Shown: positions 1-11,549 of the stretch, in pieces
Numbering within the stretch: the stretch's first letter is position 1
How the letters are laid out: each line of letters opens with the position of its first letter
Assembly: GCA_035772405.1 (NCBI GenBank)
Contig: JAYKKM010000226.1
Location: 496,001 to 560,000 of the forward strand
Source: Chrysogorgia sp. JL179-B06
Taxonomy: Eukaryota > Cnidaria > Anthozoa > Scleralcyonacea > Chrysogorgiidae
Direction of reading: 5' to 3'
DNA: 64,000 nucleotides
Position numbers and translations under genes: made by a program
The notes under the pieces: model-generated
Database searches by the model: none
Told to the model about the DNA's origin: nothing
Seen by the model: only the letters and a program-made list of their open reading frames with translations

Positions 1-690
1 CAGTCAATGTGGATATTCCTGCATTTGATCTGGCTAATCTACCAGCATTTATCCCAGCTGATCATCAAACACCTATGATTTATTCTTATCAAGTCTGTAA
101 AAAACTACTGTATGACAACATACATCGAATTCTAAATAATTTTGCTTATGAACTGGCTGACCCAATTGCTGATATCTTGAATCTTTCATTATCTTCTGGT
201 ATTACTCCTATCTGGAAAGCTGCCAATATATCCCCTATCCCAAAGGAAATACCACCTAAAGTGGAAAGTGACCTACGTCCAATCTTCTTGACCCCTTATC
301 TGTCGAAAGTATTGAGGAGTTTGTCGCCGAATGGCTTTTAGAAGATATTAAAATGAAAATTGATTCCAGACAGTTTGGCTGTATGAAAGGTACCTCCACT
401 TTATACCATGTGCCTCCTTGACATGCTTCACAACTGGCTATCCAACTTAGATAATTCGGGCAACTACCTTCCTAGACGTCAGCAAAGCGTTTGACCGAAT
501 CGCGTTCTTATCAATAAACTCTTTGATCTCGGAGTTTGCAGTTTTCTATTGTCTTGGATATGCAATTTTTTATCTGATATGCAAACAACGTGTTAAACTA
601 AGTAAATCTGTATCGGAGTGGGCCAAACCAATTTTATTTCTTGTGCCACCTAATTGCAAACATTGGATATATATAGATGACGACTATCCA
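1..690 (+). pseudogene. Non-LTR retrotransposon reverse transcriptase fragment
   Basis: Residues from about base 9 read LADPIADILNLSLSSG, then a WKAANISPIPK stretch, which is the fingers region of CR1/L2/jockey-type reverse transcriptases. After a stop at 341 the homology continues in other frames: an RQFGCMKGTST-like segment near 370-400 and a DVSKAFDRI-like segment (RT motif A, the first catalytic Asp region) near 475-505. The YADD motif is not seen, and homology fades before 700. It is a frameshifted relic cut by the window edge. The family is firm; the clade is a guess. Confidence 0.75.
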
Positions 691-1493
691 ATCCGGTCTA
701 GATCATATATTCGCATGGGCAGCTACAAATTATATGAAATTTAACCCTGAGAAATCCAAGGAGTTGAGAATCTGCTTCCTTCGTACGGTACTCCGGTTGA
801 AGGTGGCTCGCATGTTAGGCACAAGCTAGGCAAAAATTCTAAACCAATCAGTGCTCGTAAATCGCCAAATCTTGACCAATCTAGGTTATGTCTGGACCAA
901 TCATAATCGCTAAATAGGGGCAGGTCGGGCAAAATATAATCTCGATCAATTTGGCACGTCTAGACCAATGGGAATCGCTAAATGACTAAGTCATGACTGA
1001 CCGCATTTTAGGCAAAACCTAGCCTGCGTAGCAGGTGTTACGCGTGTTGAGAGCGATGATCCCCTGATAAACAGGCTAGTTAAGCTAGGCAAAACCTAGA
1101 TCCCGATCTCGATCACAGACGACGGGCGTTTTGAGCAAGCGAAGATCGCGGCTGTATATAAATTCAGCCATGAAAGTTAAACAATCTATTCTTCTTTTGC
1201 CAAACTCCTGACGTTATTATCCGAATTTGTTACCTTTGACTACCGTTAAATCCGCCCCTGTACAGTAGTGGCATAGCCTTACTGCCTCTGATGCTTATAT
1301 GCAGAATATTATAAATGAGTTATTACAATTCCGCCAGTGTCCCCATATTTGGCCTAAAGCGAGCCAAGAAATTAATTACGAAGACGCACTTCTCTTTGTT
1401 GAGGGTTACGTTGTATTGTTGTAGACATTGGAGACACGCGGCAAGTCGCTGGTTGTGTTCACGGACGGTCTTTCCGTCAGGGATTATTTTAAC

Positions 1494-1568
1494 GTGCAGT
1501 GATAACCAATTTGTGCAGTGATAAATGAGATTTGTGCAGTGATAAACACAATTTTGTGCAGTGATAAA
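1494..1568 (+). repeat. Four copies of GTGCAGTGATAA, spacing about 20 bp
   Basis: Copies start at 1494, 1513, 1533 and 1556, separated by 7-11 bp variable A/T-rich linkers. Confidence 0.85.
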
Positions 1569-2010
1569 TTTTTCTTTAATATTTAAGAATGGGTGTTATA
1601 TTCGTGAAAGGATTGCATCAGAAATTATGTTCAAAGACACAGTATATACTATACATTCCAGCATATACTATTTAATATCAAAATTTAAATTAGCAAATAC
1701 ACAAATCTGACGATAAGTCCACTATCTTCTGATAACGTTAAGCGTACCGTAAATTAACAGCCTTATGCCCTTACAGACCAGAAGCTTTCTACCATTTCGG
1801 CATTTAAACTTTAAGATACATGATTATGGCTACTATAGCAGGCCCTATACCGCCCTAATAAACAAAACGCTAGTGTTCTTACTATTTAGCCAGACTACCC
1901 AACTGTACCAACAAGCCAATCCCACATAACATGCTCGAGGCTTCTCTCAGTCGATGCGTCTGTGGCTGTGTGCCCGTGTGCTACTGTTTGACCATTGTTA
2001 TTTTGAAAAT

Positions 2011-2070
2011 GACTACTATAGCAAACAATTGATAGCTACTATAGCAATTAATGGCTACTATAGCAAACAA
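2011..2070 (+). repeat. Three copies of CTACTATAGCAA, period about 20 bp
   Basis: Copies lie at 2011, 2033 and 2052, and an isolated copy is at 1828, suggesting a small minisatellite seeded from a nearby sequence. Confidence 0.7.
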
Positions 2071-2896
2071 TATGAAAATGGCATATATACCGTTGTTGAT
2101 TTCATGTGCCGGTCATTTTCTTTATATGTGTCTTGCGACGAGGACGTGTCGTACTGTCGTGTGGAGTAATCTTTTAAGATAAACAATGAGGGAGGCAGCC
2201 GTACGTACATGCAGCCGTAGGGATACAGCTGTAGACGAAGGCTGGGGAGTAGAACCTGCAGGACGCCTCATCTGATCTATGGGACTGTTCTCTTTGAAGC
2301 TTGTTCACCCTGTTACTTTGCAGACCAGGTGATGGAACACTTTTGCACGCCTTGGCGAAATGTTTATTTTTACCACAGTTTGTCCACGTCTTACCACGAG
2401 CTTTCTCACATGCAAGTAAATCGCGTTTGTTCGCGCCCTCGCTTAGCCCAGGGTCACTGGTCCCGGTTTGGTCTTAAAATGTATATATTCCTACACTCTA
2501 AATTTTCCTTCACCATTTACCATGATTGACTATTGCAAAAATTATGAATTTGACTGGCTCTTTCATCATTTAATATCACCCGATAGACCACAATCAAACA
2601 AAGCTTTCTTGATTTTTACAACCTACTATCTTTGTCTTTATATAATACCTTATGCGCCTGTTTAATGATTCAAATAAATCATCCTGGCATTCAAAGGGTT
2701 ATCAATATGTGTTATTATTTTCTATGAGATATTGTTCTGTAATTTCGGCGTACATTTATTTGTTTACAGCTAAAGTAAACGCCATTAACATTCAATATTT
2801 CAGTGTTTCAAATCTGAATCACAAAAACTGAAATATCTATTTTAAAGACTTACTACCTTGGTCGTAGTGTAGCCTCTTTTGGGGCAGTTCACTATC

Positions 2897-3640
2897 TCAA
2901 AAATCATTTCTAGTTTCCTTAGTATTTCCAGATTCAGTGTGAGAGTGGCCTTCGCCTATCCAATGGCAAGTTGTCATCTTGCCGGGTTTTTTCGCGTTGT
3001 GGTGTGGTAAGCACTCTGTTGAATGGCATGGACAGTTTGTTACTCTTTGGAACTTGACCAAAACACGATCACCAACTTGCAGTTCACATTCTTTAGCGTT
3101 GTTTCTTTTGTCTGCTAAATCTTTGATTTTCTTCTTTTTCTCTTTATCGCGTTGTTGCACTTCTTGCTTTTCTGCGTTGTCTTCTCTGTCGTGCTGCAAT
3201 GTAGCAAAACTAGGAAGCTTGTAGCTCAGCAGGGTTAAGTTTGGTAGTCGAATGTGGAGTGTGTGGAGTGGATCTGTTGTTAAGGAGAAAGAGATCATGC
3301 AAGTTCAGCTTGCCATCTTTTCCTTTCGGCATGTACGGTACGGATTGCTTTGGTGATTGTTTTCATAAAGCGATCAGCCTCACCATTAGCTTGCGGCCAA
3401 TGGCAATAGGGTGTGATACGGCGGCGATGTACTCCATGTTTTGTCAAATAATCGGTAAACTCAGACGATATGTGGACGATCGTCAAGCTCATATCCTCAG
3501 AAAAACTCATTGAACGGTGGACAATATCAGTAGTTAATTCTTCGGGATATCCATGTCTTGCAAAGATCTTTTGTAACTTTGATATTACGGCAGTTGTCGT
3601 TGTGCTCTTCATTATTGCCACCTCTGGATATCGCGAATAT
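2897..3640 (-). pseudogene. Ty3/gypsy integrase, C-terminal part
   Basis: Reading leftward from about 3621, the frame holds a retroviral-type integrase core: FARHGYPEELTTDI, then a TPYCHWPQANGEADRFMKT block with the catalytic-Glu region of rve integrases. The normal DNGPQF-type second Asp segment is decayed (DIVHRSM). A second frame (3298 leftward) continues into the basic C-terminal domain with the GDRVLVKF signature. At least one frameshift separates the two. The pieces face the opposite way to the gypsy fragment at 3908-4690, so the locus is rearranged. Confidence 0.8.
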
Positions 3641-3907
3641 AGGCATGCCGAGCGTACATACTTTCGCGAAATGATTTCGTTTCACATAGCAGTCGAAAGA
3701 ATCCTTCGAAAGCTAATTATGGGCGTAAAAAGGGAAGTGTCAATGGGAAATCTACAACCATCCAAATTCAGATTTCGGTGACTCCTGTCGAAGTGACTAT
3801 ATGACTATATCGACCAAACTTCATTTCTCGCAATTAAGAAAAGAAATAAAAATGTAAAGCTTGTATCAACGCAAACGAAAATCTACGCGTATAATGTTGT
3901 TCAACCG

Positions 3908-4690
3908 TTGCCGCTCTTGGAAAAATGTTCTTTGCCTATCGAATCGAAAGCCAGACGTACGTTTGACGTCGGGATCGCTTCTTGTTCACGAAACCGCACT
4001 TACCGCAGCGGTGTTGGGTATTTTGCGTATCGACATAAACAAGGTCGACACCAAAGAAAGCGTAACCGGAAGTCCAAACAACAACACTCACAAGTCAAGG
4101 TGTTAGATAAATTCCCTCAACTATTTTATGGCATTGGTTGCTTAGAGGATTACGAACAGGCCCTGCATATTGACCCCAATGTTCCACCTGTGGCACAACG
4201 ACCTCGCAGAATTCCTTTCCCCCTCCGAAAGCAGGTTGCTGAGAAACTGAAAGAGTTACAATATATAGTAGCAGCTCCGAAGCCGCACAACTCCAATGAA
4301 ATCCGATTGTGTAGTGACTAGTGACTATCGACGTCCAAACGAAGCATATACTACGGATGGTGCTGTGGAACAAGAAAGACCACAACATGCGTCCATATTG
4401 TAACCAATAGTGTTACGGAACTCGCAGATCATCATCCAAAGCAAGGTTTGGTGGCCTGGTATAGATACACAAGTGGAAGACATGGTCAAAGAATGCCTAC
4501 CCTGTCAAGCAGCGCTTCATCAATCACCAAAACGTCATAAAACAGCCTCTTAACATGACCAGTATTGCCCCTGCAACCATGGCATACAGTCCATGCAGAA
4601 TTCTGCGGTCCTTTTCCAAACGGAGAAAAACTGTTGGTTGTTATTGATACTTTTCCTGTCGCGGGACAGGTTTATTTGTGTCCTTGTTTA
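3908..4690 (+). pseudogene. Rearranged Ty3/gypsy fragment: RT start joined to integrase zinc domain
   Basis: The first part (to about 4260) ends in the segment VAQRPRRIPFPLRKQV, the conserved start of Ty3 reverse transcriptase after the protease. Directly downstream (4430-4500) a different frame reads WWPGIDTQVEDMVKECLPCQ, the integrase HHCC zinc-binding region. The RT palm, RNase H and most of the rest are missing, so this is an internal deletion of more than 1.5 kb judged by usual gypsy length. It runs opposite to the gag fragment on its right and the integrase fragment on its left. Confidence 0.8.
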
Positions 4691-5296
4691 TAAGGATTTC
4701 CACAATTGCGACATTGTTGTTGTTTTGGCGCTTCATGTTCCGGCGGCTTTTCGTCTTTAACTCGATTTATGGCCCAAAATTTTCGAAGCTTGTTTTTCTG
4801 CCAATTCTTTTGCTCTAGCCATTGTGAGAAGTTTAGCGAGAGTCAAATCGTTCTCACGAAGAAGCTTTGTACGAAAATTATGGGACGTACACGTCATAAC
4901 AAACTGGTCTCGTATTTCATTTTCGGCGCTGGCGAATTCACATGTTTCTGCTATAACTGGCGCAAACGAGTAATATAATTGTCCACTGATTCGCCTGGTG
5001 CTGCATGTGTTTGCTTGAACACATAACGTTCGTAAATAATGTTCTTCTGTGGTTGAAAGTATTGATCAAGCTTTTCAATTGCTGTCTTGAAATCAGTTAA
5101 CTGATAACACTGCGCGTTTTTGAGCATCGTCTTTAATATTTGCGGCTATCCTGTACATTGCAAAGCGTTCTGTCCAATCTTTCCATCGTTGTCCAAGTGA
5201 TGAACTGTCGCCCTCTGTGTCAAACGGCGGTGGTGGTGTTAGATCTAAAACTCTAGCCATGTTTACGTTCTCAGCTGCTTCGGGTGAGTCCGTCAT
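4675..5296 (-). pseudogene. Ty3/gypsy Gag with CCHC zinc knuckle, degenerate
   Basis: An ATG at 5296 opens a Gag reading frame (MTDSPEAAENVNMARVLDL, then a TERFAMYRIAA region). After a stop near 5093 the homology continues in another frame with Gag-typical ESVDNYITRLRQ and DQFVMTC segments. Near 4690-4715 it ends with a zinc-knuckle start, CRNCGNPYKQGHK. The Gag lies directly inside a candidate 5' LTR and primer site at its right. The frame has stops and cannot make a full product as given. Confidence 0.75.
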
Positions 5297-5460
5297 GTAG
5301 TCTCGTCGCCAAATATAATGTACTCGTATTTGATACTACGACATTTACACACTTTATTACTTTCACAAATACTCTATCTACACTTCATACACTCTCTAAG
5401 GATCTACCTTTGATACTCGTGTCTCGTGTTTCTTGATCACATGATCCCGTCGTGACAACA
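5297..5460 (-). repeat. Candidate gypsy 5' LTR and primer-binding site
   Basis: On the minus strand the segment begins TGTTGTCACGACGG at 5460, holds an AATAAAG polyadenylation-type signal, and ends near 5323 followed by TTTGGCGACGAGACT. TGGCGACGAG just after an LTR is the usual gypsy primer site, and the Gag ATG follows about 15 bp on. I found no matching 3' LTR, so the exact ends are inferred. Confidence 0.55.
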
Positions 5461-6104
5461 TTACAGAGACTACACCCATCTATCTTGGAAATGTGTATGT
5501 GCTTGTTGACGGTATAATTAATTCTAAAGCATTACGATTCCAAAGGGATTTCAGTACCATTTCAGGTCAAGGTGGTGACTGTCCGATCTCATTACTATCT
5601 ACATTTTCCAATCCTCTTTTAAGACAAGTAGACGCATATACGCAATGCGTACCTATTTTTATCTTTGTCTTATTCGAACGTCTTTATCTCAAGATAGTAT
5701 TTTATGTGTATACGCTTTGTCAAGAAAGATAAAATTGGTGCAGCTTCGAAATGCTTGGTATTTAATTGTGTTTTGGTAATTTACAGTTGTCGTAACAGTA
5801 GTGTTTATGAAGTTTCAAAAAGAACTTCCTGAGTCGGACCTTCAGATGGAAAGCAGTATAAGTTCTGCACATTCTGATTTCATTTGAAGAAGGATTGAAC
5901 CAAAAACAGGCACTTCAATCCACTGAGCTACATATTGCGTGGCTTTTTAAAATCAAAACTTTTTTGTAAATAATGCTTTTACTGAATGATTATCTAGTAC
6001 AGCACCATGAGTATTTATTTAATAATACTATTCTTCCCAGTAGACAGAGGCAGCTATGATTTTTTCATCGCCTCCGTGTCAATTTCAAAGCCATCACGTG
6101 GCAG

Positions 6105-6221
6105 CCTCGTACCCAGGCACTTGTTTTGCTTTGCATGGCTTATTTGCGTGAAGGCGCGCGGGAAACACGCGGGGAGAACCACGCTCGCGTGGGGTAGCAA
6201 AATAAGCGCCTGGGTACGAGG
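6105..6221. mobile_element. 117-bp hairpin MITE
   Basis: Ends are CCTCGTACCCAGGC and its exact complement GCCTGGGTACGAGG, and the inverted match continues inwards (CTTGTTTTGC against GCAAAATAAG). The interior is GC-rich (GCGCGCGGGAAACACGCGGG). No clear target duplication was found. The flanks 5461-6104 and 6222-6778 show no gene. Confidence 0.75.
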
Positions 6222-6778
6222 TGTGTTGTTCGAACGGCTTTGGCTGTCAACATCAATCAATCACATCAACCAATCAAATATCATCATTCCCACGCTTAAC
6301 GTGTTGTTAATTTCAATTGAACCTGGATTGGTATACTCGGTAGTGGATGTCATCACACGAATGAAACTTATTTTAACTCATTTTATGTTGCACACAGAAT
6401 GCCAACATCGTTCATTAGTGATTTATTTTAACTGTGTATTAATAAGTAATGCTTTTTACTTTGTTTCAGTCTGGATACGCGAGCTTCGAAAATTGTGAAT
6501 TTTGCAGTTGTGCTTCAGGAGTGTATACCTGTGATAAAATATGCTAATTTTTCAACATGTCGTTTTGGTGTGTGATTTCTCGTGGTATTCTGGGAAAGAA
6601 TTTTCAGTTATTAAAATTAATAGAGCATTTATACATATAATTTTTGTGATTAAACATTGCTAAATTGACATTTTATTACAATAGATTGTTTCACATTATT
6701 TTTACAAAATATTAGTTCACATTGTGTTAATTCTAGTTTGTGTATCACTGCAGCTGTTACTAAATAGTTCAAATACTC

Positions 6779-8586
6779 GACGTCTGACTTAATCATACGT
6801 CTGACTTAATCATACATCTGACTTAATCATATGTCTGACTTAGTCATATGTCTGACTTAGTCATATGTCTGACTTAATCGTACGTCTGATTTAGTCATAT
6901 GTTTGACTTAGTCATACGTCTGACTTAATCATATATCTGACTTAGTCATATGTCTGACTTAGTCATATGTCTGACTTAATCATGTGATACGTCTGACTTA
7001 ATCATACGTCTGACTTAGTCGTACATCTGATTTAGTCATACATCTGACTTAGTCATACGTCTGACTCGTCTGACTTAATCATACGTCTGACTTAATCATA
7101 TGTCTGACTTAGTCATATGTCTGACTTAATCGTACGTCTGCCTTAGTCATACGTCTGACTTAGTCATATGTCTGCCTTAGCCCATACGTCTGACTTAGTC
7201 ATATGTCTGACTTAGTCATACGTCTGACTTAGTCATATGTCTGACTTAGTCATACGTCTGACTTAATCATACGTCTGACTTAGTCATATGTCTGCCTTAG
7301 TCATACGTCTGACTTAGTCATATGTCTGACTTAGTCATACGTCTGACTTAGTCATATGTCTGACTTAATCATACGTCTGACTTAATCATATGTCTGCCTT
7401 AGTCATACGTCTGACTTAGTCATATGTCTGACTTAATCATACGTCTGACTTAGTCATATGTCTGACTTAATCATACGTCTGACTTAGTCATACGTCTGAC
7501 TTAATCATACGTCTGACTTAATCATATGTCTGACTTAATCATACGTCTGACTTAGTCATATGTCTGACTTAATCATATGTCTGACTTAGTCATATGTCTG
7601 ACTTAGTCATACGTCTGACTTAGTCATATGTCTGACTTAATCATATGTCTGACTTAGTCATATGTCTGACTTAATCATACGTCTGACTTAGTCATATGTC
7701 TGACTTAATCATACGTCTGACTTAGTCATACGTCTGACTTAATCATACGTCTGACTTAATCATATGTCTGACTTAATCATACGTCTGACTTAGTCATATG
7801 TCTGACTTAATCATATGTCTGACTTAGTCATATGTCTGACTTAGTCATACGTCTGACTTAGTCATATGTCTGACTTAATCATATGTCTGACTTAGTCATA
7901 TGTCTGACTTAATCATACGTCTGACTTAGTCATATGTCTGACTTAATCATACGTCTGACTTAGTCATATGTCTGACTTAATCATACGTCTGACTTAGTCA
8001 TATGTCTGACTTAATCATACGTCTGACTTAGTCATATGTCTGACTTAATCATACGTCTGACTTAGTCATACGTCTGACTTAATCATACGTCTGACTTAGT
8101 CATATGTCTGACTTAATCATACGTCTGACTTAGTCATATGTCTGACTTAATCATACGTCTGACTTAGTCATATGTCTGACTTAATCATACGTCTGACTTA
8201 GTCATATGTCTGACTTAATCATACGTCTGACTTAGTCATACGTCTGACTTAGTCATACGTCTGACTTAGTCATACGTCTGACTTAGTCATACGTCTAACT
8301 TAATCATACGTCTGACTTAGTCATACGTCTGCCTTAGTCATACGTCTGACTTAATCATACGTCTGACTTAATCATACGTCTGACTTAGTCATACGTCTGA
8401 CTTAATCATACGTCTGACTTAATCATACGTCTGACTTAGTCATATGTCTGACTTAATCATATGTCTGACTTAGTCAGACATCTGACTTAGTCATACGTCT
8501 GACTTAATCATACGTCTGACTTAATCATATGTCTGACTTAATCATATGTCTCATGACTTTAATCATACATCTGACTTAGTCATATG
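6779..8586. repeat. 17-bp satellite array, block 1
   Basis: About 106 head-to-tail copies of the 17-mer CATAYGTCTGACTTART. Much of the block alternates a CATATG...TTAAT unit with a CATACG...TTAGT unit, giving a 34-bp higher-order repeat, clearest at 7880-8220. Half of the junctions form the perfect dyad TGACTTAGTCA. Stops occur in all frames, so it is not coding. The array continues at 11024 after a Penelope-like insertion. Confidence 0.97.
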
Positions 8587-9735
8587 TAGAAAAGGTGGTA
8601 AACTGCCAAGAATTTAGTGACGAGATACTGACGTTTCGAGCGGAGCCCTTCATCAGAGTAAGACGAGATGAAATGAAATAAATAGGGCTTATATATATAT
8701 ATGCCAAAAGGGTGTCACAAGTAGAAAGTAGCCAATCAAATGCACGGGAGATAAACAAACTAATAATTAATGAGATGGGAAACGTTAGATCATTTACTAT
8801 TTTTAACAGTCGATCAGCAAGCAGACTGAGGGGGCGGGAGAAATGACAGGTCCAATATTCAAGGGGATTAGGCGATAATATTAGCATAAGAAACAAAAAC
8901 TTGAAAAGGAATGAAAGTGCATACGCGAATAATAAAAAATTAATAATAATAAAGGTTCCAAGCAAACTAAAATAACCAAAAACTTGTAGGAAATTAAATA
9001 AAAGAAAAACGTTCGTTAAGACCAAGAGGATGTGTGGTGCCAAGTTTAAAAATGAGACGCTTCTCTTGCCGTTTGCGGTTAGCGTTACCACCTGAGATGG
9101 GAAGGATGGCGCAGACTTTCATGTCCGAAACCAAATGGTTGGAGCTGTTGAAATGGCGGGCTACAGGTTTGTCACCATCATTGATCCTCACGGAACGAAG
9201 ATGTTCAGCAAACCTGTCTGAAAGGCGTCGCCCAGTTTCACCGATGTAGATTTTAGGGCATTTATCGCAAGAAATGCAATAAATGATGTTGGTGGACGTG
9301 CATGAAAAAGCATGACGGATTGTGTGGTCGAATTTAGTGGGGGCAGTAATAACTGTAGTGGGATTGAGAAAAGGGCATGTGTTACAGCGGGAACGTCCGC
9401 AAGAAAATGTTCCCGCTGATACTAAGGAGTCACGAATGTTTTTATTACGGCGAAAAGATACCAAAGGGTTATCGGTGAAAATGGCTGACGTCTCAGGATC
9501 ATTTTGTAAAATGTGAAAATTCCGATTAATAATATTTTTAACTTTAAAATTGAAAGGATGAAATGTTAGAACTAAAGGAATTTTATTGTTTGAAACTTGT
9601 TCCAAAGATGGTTCAAGGGCGTCTAAACGGGGGACGAGAAAAGCTTTCTGAACGGCGAGGTCTAAAAGGTTGGTAGGGTAACCACGTTGGACAAAAAAAG
9701 ATCTCATTTCCATTGATTTGGCTTGAAAATCTTTC
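8587..9735 (-). mobile_element. Penelope-like element, 5'-truncated, left inverted copy
   Basis: The minus strand from 9737 encodes the end of a Penelope-like reverse transcriptase (QRGYPTNLLDLAVQKAF) followed by a GIY-YIG endonuclease: IIYCISCDKCPKIYIGETGRR, with an upstream CGRSRCNTCPFL zinc-binding segment and the RFAEHLRS helix. Compared with the right copy it lacks about 36 bp and has indels near 9410, so the frame before the endonuclease is altered. The 3' end (low coordinates) holds a hammerhead ribozyme motif. It forms an approximately 1.15 kb inverted repeat with 9819-10975. The RT palm is absent, so it cannot move on its own. Confidence 0.9.
8626..8660 (-). ncRNA. Hammerhead ribozyme motif of Penelope-like element
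   Basis: The minus strand holds CTGATGA, a 4-bp helix II (GGGC/GCTC around a TCC loop), CGAAAC and GTC, then AGTA pairing back to the preceding TACT. This is the minimal hammerhead core with a very short helix III, as known in terminal repeats of Penelope-like elements. Cleavage would be expected after GTC. Confidence 0.75.
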
Positions 9736-10975
9736 ATCCTCTCATCCCAACCACACTAAGCAATCCATCCCTTACTCTCAATTCTTGCGTCTTCGCCGCT
9801 TATGTAGCGACGACCAAGATTTTCAAGCCAAATCAATGGAAATGAGATCTTTTTTTGTCCAACGTGGTTACCCTACCAACCTTTTAGACCTCGCCGTTCA
9901 GAAAGCTTTTCTCGTCCCCCGTTTAGACGCCCTTGAACCATCTTTGGAACAAGTTTCAAACAATAAAATTCCTTTAGTTCTAACATTTCATCCTTTCAAT
10001 TTTAAAGTTAAAAATATTATTAATCGGAATTTTCACATTTTACAAAATGATCCTGAGACGTCAGCCATTTTCACCGATAACCCTTTGGTATCTTTTCGCC
10101 ATAATAAAAACATTCGTGACTCCTTAGTACATAGTGCCCTTAAACAAAATACCTCGGCACCAGCGTTAACATTTTCTTGCGGCCGTTCCCGCTGTAACAC
10201 ATGCCCTTTTCTCAATCCCACTACAGTTATTACTGCCCCCAAATTCGACCACACAATCCGTCATGCTTTTTCATGCACGTCCACCAACATCATTTATTGC
10301 ATTTCTTGCGATAAATGCCCTAAAATCTACATCGGTGAAACTGGGCGACGCCTTTCAGACAGGTTTGCTGAACATCTTCGTTCCGTGAGGATCAATGATG
10401 GTGACAAACCTGTAGCCCGCCATTTCAACAGCTCCAACCATTTGGTTTCGGACATGAAAGTCTGCGCCATCCTTCCCATCTCATGTGGTAACGCTAACCG
10501 CAAACGGCAAGAGAAGCGTCTCATTTTTAAACTTGGCACCACACATCCTCTTGGTCTTAACGAACGTTTTTCTTTTATTTAATTTCCTACAAGTTTTTGG
10601 TTATTTTAGTTTGCTTGGAACCTTTATTATTATTAATTTTTTATTATTCGCGTATGCACTTTCATTCCTTTTCAAGTTTTTGTTTCTTATGCTAATATTA
10701 TCGCCTAATCCCCTTGAATATTGGACCTGTCATTTCTCCTGCCTCCTCAGTCTGCTTGCTGATCGACTGTTAAAAATAGCAAATGATCTAACGTTTCCCA
10801 TCTCATTAATTATTAGTTTGTTTATCTCCCGTGCATTTGATTGGCTACTTTCTACTTGTGACACCCTTTTGGCATATATATTTATTTCATTTCATCTCGT
10901 CTTACTCTGATGAAGGGCTCCGCTCGAAACGTCAGTATCTCGTCACTAAATTCTTGGCAGTTTACCACCTTTTCA
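9736..10975 (+). mobile_element. Penelope-like element, 5'-truncated, right inverted copy
   Basis: The reading frame to 10582 begins with the RT thumb (IPYSQFLRLRRLCSDD), then runs uninterrupted through the CGRSRCNTCPF zinc segment and the GIY-YIG endonuclease core (IIYCISCDKC, YIGETGRR, FAEHL). It includes about 90 bp more RT than the inverted partner and lacks the partner's internal deletion. Past the stop it keeps the 3' untranslated part and the ribozyme motif. The 48 bp between 10976 and 11023 are unique and then the 17-bp satellite resumes, so the pair inserted into the array. Confidence 0.9.
10903..10938 (+). ncRNA. Hammerhead ribozyme motif of Penelope-like element
   Basis: Same core as on the opposite arm: CTGATGA at 10907-10913, helix II GGGC/TCC/GCTC, CGAAAC at 10925-10930 and GTC at 10931-10933. 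TCTCGTC occurs both just before and just after the core. The two motifs converge on the same inverted pair. Confidence 0.75.
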
Positions 10976-11023
10976 CTTTGCTATACATTCAAAACACTGT
11001 CTACGCAGCACTCTACTTTTTGA

Positions 11024-11394
11024 CTTAGTCATATGTCTGACTTAGTCATACGTCTGACTTAGTCATACATCTGACTTAGTCATGTCTGACTTAATCATAT
11101 GTCTGACTTATAGTCATACGTCTAACTTAGTCATACGTCTGACTTAGTCATATACGTCTGACTTAGTCATATGTCTGACTTAATCATATGTCTGACTTAG
11201 TCATGTCTGACTTAATCATATGTCTGACTTAATCATATGTCTGACTTAGTCATATGTCTGACTTAGTCATACATCTGACTTAGTCATGTCTGACTTAATC
11301 ATACGTCTGACTTATAGTCATACGTCTGACTTAGTCATACGTCTGACTTAGTCATATACGTCTGACTTAGTCATATGTCTGACTTAATCATTTT
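11024..11394. repeat. 17-bp satellite array, block 2
   Basis: About 21 copies of the same unit, less regular than block 1, with several shortened (CATGTCTGACTTA) or extended (CATATACGTCTGAC) units. Confidence 0.95.
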
Positions 11395-11549
11395 CAAAAC
11401 CAATATGGCGTCAAAATCCACAAATTTTCAACTTCAACTAGCAATATCTTCTCAACTAAATTGATAGGAATGCTGAAACTTTGGAAATAAACTAAAGTCA
11501 GTAAGATCTTTCATATGAACTGCATTTGTATTTGGGCCGGAGTGTCCCT
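11395..11549. other. Non-satellite island inside the array
   Basis: A 155-bp AT-rich segment beginning TTTTCAAAACCAATATGGCG and ending GGCCGGAGTGTCCCTTTAAT splits the array. No inverted ends or coding similarity are seen. It could be a small insertion or a relic of the sequence the satellite spread into. Confidence 0.7.

Larger units (their letters stand above)
691..2896. other. No gene seen; AT-rich spacer with short repeats
   Basis: I see no coding similarity. Around 820-1020 the phrase GACCAATC...AATCGCTAAAT recurs imperfectly three times, and TAGGCAAAACCTAG, a short palindrome, occurs near 1085. Otherwise only the two small repeats listed separately. Confidence 0.5.

Noticed and set aside
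6007..6498. 163-residue frame
   Set aside because: It crosses the 117-bp hairpin MITE and has no recognisable domain; composition fits chance in AT-rich DNA.
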